A stretch of 64,000 bases of DNA from Pisolithus tinctorius. Its lineage: Eukaryota; Basidiomycota; Agaricomycetes; Boletales; Pisolithaceae. The notes under the pieces were generated by a model, which saw nothing but the letters and a program-made list of their open reading frames with translations, had not been told where the DNA came from and made no database searches. Below, one piece after another: positions 58,091 through 64,000 of this stretch; the first letter of the stretch is position 1, and each line of letters opens with the position of its first letter. Where the stretch lies: contig JANFAH010000022.1 in NCBI GenBank assembly GCA_024663395.1, positions 744,001 through 808,000 on the forward strand, written 5' to 3'. Position numbers and translations under genes: made by a program.

Positions 58091-59233
58091 TCCTTTCCAA
58101 GAGCCCTAGCGATGTCTACTAAGGCGATGGAGGGACCAGCGACTTTTTCTTCATCATTGCTTTCTTCCATTTCCACAATTTTGCGGATTTTCTTCACCTT
58201 CTTTTGGGGGGTTTTCCCTTTGTCTGGACATTCTCGGGAGAGGTGTCCCTTATTTCCACAACCGAAACATCTTCCTTCTTTGATGTGCCGGTCTCGTTCT
58301 TCTTTGGAGAGTCTCACTCCATCCACGTCCATAGCATTTGCATCTTTTTCTTCGGCGAAATTGTTCCTAGGGTGGAATGTTTTCTTTTCTTTCTTTCCAA
58401 AGGTTTCATTGACCTTTCTCCATTTAGCGTCGAACTTCTGCGCTTGGGTGTACCACTCGGTGACCTTAGTGGGGGTGGTTTCCATCATGTGGATTCGGTT
58501 CGCGATGAAAGGTTTGAGTCCTTGTGAGAAGAACTCGATCAAGGCGACGTCTTCCGTGATGGTAGAGTCGGCGGCGGCAGTTCGGAAATCGGTGATATAT
58601 TGCTCGACCGATTCTTTTTGTTTTAGGGTACGTAGTTTGGCGATGGCAGTACCCGCGGTGTCTGTGGAGGTGAACGAGGCTTTGAAATCTTTTATGAAAT
58701 CGGCAAAAGTGCCGAAACTCGGGGGGTTCTTTTCCAGAGAAGTTTTCTGGAAGGTGGCAGCCCAGGAGCGGGCGACATCTTTCTTCATATACGACAGGGC
58801 ATAGACTACCTTGGTGTCCGTGTCGTATAGTTCTTCGTTTACCAAGAGATAGGTCTGTACGGAGTACAGCCAACTCATGGCGTTCTTCTGGTTTCCATCA
58901 AAATCAGATGGAGCACCGATCTTTAGTTCAGTGGCTTTGGTGGCATTGCCAACCGGTGCCTTCGACGATGAGCCAGACATCGTAATCTGTGGTGGGGGCG
59001 GAGGTGTAGGGAAGAGTGGTGGGGGGCTTGGTTGAATGGGGGTACCAAGCGACACAAGTGACTGGGAGAAAAGGTTCGAGAGAATTCCAGAGGTGAAACC
59101 TCTATCTGGCTGTTCGGGTTCGTTGGAGGAGGTGTCTGTGACAGTGCTCTCCTGTTCTTCGTCTGATGACGATTCTTCACGAGTGGGTCGCAACGGCACC
59201 CAACGTCGGTTGTTTCGGGGGTTCGTGGTGGTT
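58084..59233 (-). CDS. A2 gag (capsid, CCHC knuckle)
   Basis: Open gag frame with no internal stop. No in-frame ATG lies near the N-terminal block VPLRPTREESSSDEEQ; the first Met downstream is in MSGSSSK, so the start is unclear or was lost. Capsid region: SWLYSVQTYL, VARSWAATFQKTS, LRTLKQKESVEQYITDFRTAA, FFSQGLKPFIANRI. The zinc knuckle CFGCGNKGHLSREC (C-X2-C-X4-H-X4-C) binds RNA. The gag stop (GATTTTTAA) overlaps pol in the -1 frame, so a -1 frameshift at the T run is the likely way to express pol. Confidence 0.85.
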
Positions 59234-59279
59234 CACTAAGCAGTGACCGATTCGGCCAAAGGCTGTAGACTTGAGCTTT

Positions 59280-59731
59280 TGTTATGCTCGACCGAAGTCA
59301 AGACGTAGGGAGAGCTCAAACACAGACTAAGGTTTCTACTGAGCAACGGCTGCAGTAACCTCTGTAAACGACAGAGGATTTGAGGCAATGCCGGTAAGAG
59401 TGGTCCTGGTAAGGGACACTGAGGGCGAAGTTCTGAGAACGCTGCGTATGATTGAGCAGCTCAAGTCTGGGTTTCCAGGACTTGAGCCGGCAGTTTAAAT
59501 ACTACACAGAAACAGACCATGAGGCATCCGCATGTAACGAGGTAACTACGCCATTGGTTGAGCAACGACGACACATGTCCTAAGCATGTAACGAGCCAGT
59601 AACGCTAGTGGTGGGAATAGAGAGCTGTCGGATCAGAGAGAAGACGGCTCTAAAAGGAAACTAAGTCCAACGGATCACAAACAGGGCAAACGTACAACCA
59701 GAAAAGGAAAAGTCAGGGGTGAAACGTAACA
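59280..59731 (-). repeat. 5' LTR of A2
   Basis: 452 bp, TGTTATGC...CGTAACA, followed by the ATCTC duplication. No standard tRNA-complementary primer site is evident just inside (minus strand AAAGCTCAAGTCTAC). Confidence 0.95.
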
Positions 59732-60215
59732 ATCTCTAGATGCTTCCACTTGTCTGGATGAACCCTACCAACCCTGAACGCCAATCCTCTCTCCAAGGCG
59801 AAGTCTTCCAGCACATTCCTGATGTTCCACCACATCCAAGACCACATCAGGTCGTCCCAATAGACTGCATGTCGAGGGATACATCCGGCCCACATATAAT
59901 GCTCAGCATATAGTTGAGGCCACTGGAAACAGTTGATGTGGCTGAATCGGCCATCACGGCAGAGCGTGATTGTCTTCCCCTCGAAGAGAAACGGTTCGGG
60001 AACAAAGTCGGCATTAGGAGAAGTGATCCAGTGGTCGTTATATTTCGCGAGAATGCATGCGTCGAAGGCACCATAATTCCCTGAAAGAGAATGCATTGGT
60101 TATGAGCCACATTAGGTTAAATAATAGAGCGCACCATCGCCCGGTTGGGTTGCTGCTATGACCTGTTGAGTGCATTCTTGAGGCATATCAATCCTATAAA
60201 TGAAATAAGAACTGA
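59732..60215 (-). pseudogene. Unrecognised multi-exon gene, 5' part
   Basis: Upstream half of the gene split by A2. Exon IDMPQECTQQVIAATQPGDG (about 60135-60194) follows an acceptor TTTATAG. An intron ending TTTCAG leads to NYGAFDACILAKYNDHWITSPNADFVPEPFLFEGKTITL, WPQLYAEHYMWAGCIPRHAVYWDDLMWSWMWWN and HPDKWKHLEI at the A2 junction. Across A2, KHLEI-LYK reads on in frame. No domain recognised; no catalytic motif is obvious. Confidence 0.5.
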
Positions 60216-60528
60216 AATATGTAGCGTCTTAGTATGGATTCCACCACAGGGTCAATAAAAACGTACCCAGGAGATAAGAGGCATTTGAAGGGGGGAGGAG
60301 TTAAATAAAGCAATACAGCTATAGTAGAATTGTTGAAGCGCACCCTGGCACCGAGTCAGAGTACCAGCCCACGACATGGAGTCACATCATCCAATGTTCC
60401 TCTGACAACACTAGCATTGCTGATATCTGTGAGACCGTCAAGGGGGAGATAAATGAGAAAAAAAAGTGGATCACACACCTACACAGTATATAGAACCTTG
60501 CACCCAGTGAAGATTTCATGCACAGATG
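60216..60528. other. Upstream region of the disrupted gene
   Basis: Short minus-strand frames (for example MSWAGTLTRCQGALQQFYYSC near 60380) could be a first exon, but nothing confirms it. Confidence 0.25.
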
Positions 60529-60718
60529 CCGGGCACACAGTCTTCAACACCCCGAGTTGCACTATGCAAGGTAGCGCCTCCACGAAATGGAGTCTCGTCC
60601 GTGCGACTGGTACCACGAGCATGCCAAGTTTACTGAGATAGGCACCAAACCTATCTCAGCGCTCGAAGGGCACCAAACCCTTCGAATCCTGGCAGAGGAA
60701 CGCGCCAAACGTTCCTCT
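60529..60718. repeat. Inverted repeat, left copy, with three hairpins
   Basis: Matches 61205-61394 inverted. Contains three consecutive perfect hairpins with the same loop: CTGAGATAGG-caccaaa (60633-60659), CGAAGGG-caccaaa (60664-60684) and AGAGGAACG-cgccaaa (60694-60718). Confidence 0.8.
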
Positions 60719-61204
60719 CTGCAACACAAATTGATAAAAAGAAAGAGGAATAAAGAAGCAACTCACCTGAGGCAATAGCGTGAAGGCGGTTGTGGATTAA
60801 GACACGTGGATCGTTTGAAGGGCTTGCAAAAGAAGTGCGACAAGTGCAGTGAGCACGTGATCATTACTGCATTAAGTCAGAGCTGACTTAGCACGAGAAA
60901 TTTGCTGGTGGTGCATGCAGACTATTTGGTGGTGGCAGTGCCATGGGCAACGTTGTGATGCCACCGGTATGCAGTCAGGTTACACATGCGGGGCAGGCTA
61001 ATTGGTGCCTTAACCTAATATATAACATATGTTGTAATGCCCCCACGTTCAATTCAAGCCAGAGTCCCAGAGGAAATACCGACAAATTAATTGTCATAGG
61101 TGTGTACTTAGTAACCAAACATACACAATATTGACACATTCACACACTTGTTTCCCTTCTCCACTTTCCACTCTCCGCTCTCCACTCTCATTGTTAATCC
61201 TTCG
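60719..61204. other. Spacer between inverted hairpin repeats
   Basis: About 490 bp without a convincing gene. A pyrimidine-rich CCACTTTCCACTCTCCGCTCTCCACTC-type tract lies at 61158-61190. Confidence 0.3.
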
Positions 61205-61394
61205 CCAGGGGAACGCTTGGTGCGTCCCCTACCAAGCATCAGGGGCTTGGTGCCCTTGACAGCTCTTGAAGGCTTGGAGCCTTCGAGAGTCGTCTTGGTA
61301 TGGATTGGCTGTCGGTCACACAGACGAGACTCCATCTCATGGAGGCGCTACTTCATATAGTGCAACTCGGGGCATTGAAGACTGCCAGCTTTCC
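61205..61394. repeat. Inverted repeat, right copy, with CTTGGTG-loop hairpins
   Basis: Inverted homologue of 60529-60718: GGGGAACG-cttggtg-CGTCCCC, GGGC-ttggt-GCCC, GAAGGC-ttgga-GCCTTC. Stems differ from the left copy while pairing is largely kept. Confidence 0.75.
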
Positions 61395-61972
61395 TTGGCT
61401 ACCCTGGAGTCCATCTTTTACTTCCCAAAGGAGACTCAGCTGTTCACGTTACCCACTGGTGAGTTCAAGGCTTGCGTCTCCCCTAGATGTTAATCAAGTT
61501 TCTCTTCGCTTTCTCAAACTTCCTGATCAACGCTACATTCTCTCCATCACCTGTTAAGGCCGACATTTCTCCTTGGCTGCCTCCATCTCCGCCTTCTTCT
61601 GAGACAAGACTTTGTTCACTTTGCCTGTTGGTGAGTTCAAGGTTTGCGTCTCCCTTCCTTAGCTGATCTCCAATCGTCTTTGTATAGGGACACTAATTGG
61701 GTTTCTCTTGTTCACTTTCTTACTTTCCTGGTTAACACAGCGTTCTCTCTGTTATCTATTAAGGCCGATGGTTTGCCGTGGCTACCCCCAGTTCCATCTT
61801 CTCCTTCCAATACTAGAGTCTTTTCAATTTGCCTGCTGGTGAGTTTGAGGCTTGCGTCTCCCTTCCTTCGCTGATCTCCAACTGCCTTTGTGTGGAGATG
61901 CTAATCAGGTTTATCTTGTTTGCTTTCTTACTTTCATGGTCAATGGTACATTCTCTTCGACATCTATTATGC
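61375..61972. repeat. Tandem repeat of about 185 bp, three units plus a partial
   Basis: Units share CTGGTGAGTT(C/T)(A/G)AGG(C/T)TTGCGTCTCCC, CTGATCTCCAA, a TTTCTTACTTTC tract, and (T/A)TCTATTA(A/T)G. A partial unit continues at 62110-62220. Each holds a GTGAGTT donor-like word, so a repeated exon-intron module is possible but unproven. Confidence 0.65.
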
Positions 61973-62070
61973 CAGGGGAACGTTTGGTGCGTCCCCTACC
62001 AAGGGCCAGGGGCTTGGTGCCCTTGGCAGCTCTCAAAGGCTTGGAGCCTTCGAAAGTCATCTTGGTATGG
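61973..62070. repeat. Third copy of the CTTGGTG hairpin cluster
   Basis: Same orientation as 61205-61305: GGGGAACG-tttggtg-CGTCCCC, GGGGCTTGGTGCCC, AAGGCTTGGAGCCTT. It interrupts the tandem repeat. Confidence 0.75.
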
Positions 62071-62629
62071 ATATACCCTAAACTCTACCTTTTTGTTTCC
62101 TGAGGATATTCCGTTCATTTTACAAGCTGGTGAGTTTGAGGCTCGCTTGTTTCCTCAGTTCCTGATCCCCAATTACTCCTGTGTAGGGATGCTAATTAAG
62201 TCTTCCTGTCCTTCCTAGTGTTGTCTCTGCTTCCATCATGGTGAGCTGCGAACGAGTAAGTGTTTAGCCTTTGCATCTATTCCATTAGTTATATTCTTTA
62301 CCTGGGGTGTACAATGATCCGTTTAATGAGAGTGCAATTACAACATTCCTACAGACCATGCATGCAGGATTCACTGAGGTGGATCCTACATGTTATTCCA
62401 TGGCTGCTAACAAATGGGGAAGAAGAACCTTCCGTTGGAGATCCGCCTATCAACTTACAATATTGTCTGTGTTTCTTTCCCTCTCCCTTCCATTCCTTGT
62501 CTCACTATGTGCCAGCCACCCTCACTCGATAATGGGCAAAGCATAAGCGCCATCAACCTAAGTGCATGATTTTCTAACCACTGTCTGATAGCTAATGTTC
62601 AAGGGTTATGCAGGCGCTCTAATCACTAT
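62071..62629 (+). other. Partial tandem unit and a short open frame of unknown nature
   Basis: After a partial 185-bp unit, a plus-strand frame at 62307-62546 reads YNDPFNESAITTFLQTMHAGFTEVDPTCYSMAANKWGRRTF, then turns hydrophobic. The first half looks protein-like. No family recognised and no clear start. Confidence 0.3.
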
Positions 62630-63313
62630 TAGGGCCACTCAAAGTTGCTAGAGGTTTGGCTAATTCCTCGGGTGTTTGTTGGGTGTTTGTGGTGAGTTTT
62701 TGGCTGAGAATATCAGTATTCAAACTCCGACTGCTCTTGTCTAATCAGAATATTGATCATCATTTAGTATGCATCCCCATTCCCCCCCATGTATACATCT
62801 GCTTTGTATTCACACTACAATAGTATGTAGTAGTACATATGAATGTGGATGTTTGTCTTCTTCGCTACCAGTTCATTATCACTTGCTAGATCTCTCTGTT
62901 GATAAGCATGCACGCTTTTCGGCAGAGTTTGAATCTCCAGTTGGAGCTTACATATTCGCCCGGTCTGAGTTGTGAGTTTGTGAGCGAATATGTAAGCTCC
63001 GACTGGAGATTCAAACTCTGCCGAAAAGCGTGCATGCTTATCAACAGAGAGATCTAGCAAGTGATAATGAACTGGTAGCGAAGAAGACAAACATCCACAT
63101 TCATATGTACTACTACATACTATTGTAGTGTGAATACAAAGCAGATGTATACATGGGGGGGAATGGGGATGCATACTAAATGATGATCAATATTCTGATT
63201 AGACAAGAGCAGTCGGAGTTTGAATACTGATATTCTCAGCCAAAAACTCACCACAAACACCCAACAAACACCTGAGGAATTAGCCAAACCTCTAGCAACT
63301 TTGAGCGGCCCTA
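62630..63313. repeat. 684-bp near-perfect palindrome (330-bp arms)
   Basis: Arms 62630-62959 and 62984-63313 with a 24-nt centre and no net length difference. Only a few mismatches are seen, mostly C/T or G/A, for example CTCGGGTG against CTCAGGTG. Mirrored reading frames on the two strands (62769-62975 plus, 62815-63174 minus) follow from the symmetry. Confidence 0.92.
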
Positions 63314-63423
63314 TTGTTTCACATCTTGAATTGAGCACAGTCGATGCTGCCACCCTTGCTGACATCTTACTTTTGAGATCCCAGCGTGAAGGTGGGCGCT
63401 TTTCCAAGACTTTTGTTCCTTGA
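63220..63423 (+). CDS. Short open frame leaving the palindrome, unknown
   Basis: 67 codons starting inside the right arm (NTDILSQKLTTNTQQTPEELAKP) and running into unique sequence (HLELSTVDAATLADILLLRSQREGGRFSKTF) to a stop at 63423. Composition is protein-like but no family is recognised; it may be an exon of a longer gene. Confidence 0.25.
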   Translation: MNTDILSQKLTTNTQQTPEELAKPLATLSGPIVSHLELSTVDAATLADILLLRSQREGGRFSKTFVP

Positions 63424-64000
63424 CAGTAATCATCTCCCATAGCACCATCATTTCCATCGAGTTCGGCTCCCTCAACGTTGTCATCCTGTCAGGAGGGCAC
63501 CGCTGCAGTCCCTTTCCTCCCCTTTTCCCCCATCAGTGTGGAGGTCCCCACTCCCCCCGTATCAATACATCTGACGTCTGCTGACACCCCTGACTCTGCC
63601 ACTGTTCTCGTCTGTGGACATCCGGACATGGAACCAAGTGATCCGTCCCTGGTGGACGAGTGTTGGCATACTTCGACCAGAGTATTTTTCATGGTGACCC
63701 TGTAAACATACCTGTTTTGTATAAAGCTTTGCTTTTTTATTTTTTATTTGGCTCAAGTGTAACCAACAACATGACTACTAATGGATTTTCTACCTGGTAC
63801 AGGTAAGTGGAGATATCGCAAATACAAAGGTTTCAAGATCGGGACCCTTTCATCATGTACGTGTTGTTACTGACCTGCATCTGTTCTCGCCCCTACTGTT
63901 TGGCATGGTTGTCCACAAGAGTTGAGGGCTTGGTGCCCTTGGGGGTTTGGAGCCTTCGAAGGTTCTCATTGATTGCGTCTATGAGACCCTTGGGAACAGA
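63424..64000. other. Right-edge region with a fourth hairpin-cluster relic
   Basis: A Ser/Pro-rich plus-strand frame (63478-63705) is weakly protein-like and unassigned. At 63923-63965 GGGCTTGGTGCCC and GGTTTGGAGCCTTCGAAGG repeat the hairpin cluster seen at 61205 and 61973. Confidence 0.4.

Larger units (their letters stand above)
52893..59731 (-). mobile_element. Ty3/chromodomain element A2, youngest A-family copy
   Basis: Complete 6.84-kb minus-strand element with 452-bp LTRs (52893-53344, 59280-59731) and a perfect 5-bp duplication ATCTC (52888-52892, 59732-59736). By eye the two LTRs differ at about five sites, all C/T or G/A at CpG. A purine tract (complement at 53345-53360) adjoins the 3' LTR. 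It inserted into a host gene exon. Despite its youth, pol carries two TGA stops and a 1-base deletion. Confidence 0.95.

Noticed and set aside
62769..63174. Two identical proteins on opposite strands
   Set aside because: A mirror effect of the 684-bp palindrome, not two genes.

Overview
The window looks like transposon-packed heterochromatin from a filamentous basidiomycete, most likely an agaricomycete. The evidence is introns of about 50-60 nt with GTAAGT-like donors, a KDZ transposase of the cysteine-cluster (CxC1) type, a TET/JBP-type oxygenase relic, a RecQ helicase paired with a DUF6589 protein, and chromodomain Ty3 retrotransposons. The species cannot be named from the sequence. No rRNA, tRNA, CRISPR or bacterial-style operon was seen. 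All family names come from motif recognition by eye; no search was run.

Layout. 1-10133: a minus-strand retroelement (B) whose gag is split by a complete Ty3 element (A1, 1741-8479, duplication TTAAC). B itself sits in a TET/JBP-like pseudogene (10134-10880). 10881-14811: unassigned DNA, then a degenerate array of about 49-bp repeats holding a 1-kb solo LTR (F1). 14812-41689: one Ty3/chromodomain element (C) inserted into that array. C is about 6.5 kb itself but swollen to 26.9 kb. Its antisense ORF took a PIF-Harbinger transposon (H, 16345-26088); the Harbinger transposase took a solo LTR (G); G took a DNA transposon (R, 19164-24833) with RecQ helicase and DUF6589 genes. C pol took a 1.84-kb solo LTR (E1), which took an inverted sister LTR (E2), which took a third Ty3 element (D, 28910-34755). 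C gag took solo LTR F2. 41690-47750: the rest of the array, a zinc-cluster/coiled-coil pseudogene, further repeats and a palindromic minisatellite. 47750-50790: KDZ transposase. 51041-60215: an unrecognised multi-exon gene split by a second, younger copy of the A family (A2, 52893-59731). 60216-64000: hairpin repeats with an invariant loop, a tandem repeat of about 185 bp and a 684-bp palindrome.

The nesting is directly checkable. Each insertion has a target duplication, and removing A1, H, G or E1 restores an in-frame protein motif. Two size classes of duplication occur: 5 bp for the four elements with pol genes (A1, A2, C, D) and 4 bp for the five solo LTRs.

Nearly every premature stop is TGA where family relatives or the sister copy have a CGA arginine codon. 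This indicates decay by CpG deamination, consistent with cytosine methylation. Element R stands out for open genes that are still rich in CpG. Taking out the later insertions (C and F1) places the TET/JBP relic and the KDZ transposase in one block of about 12.7 kb, in the same orientation.
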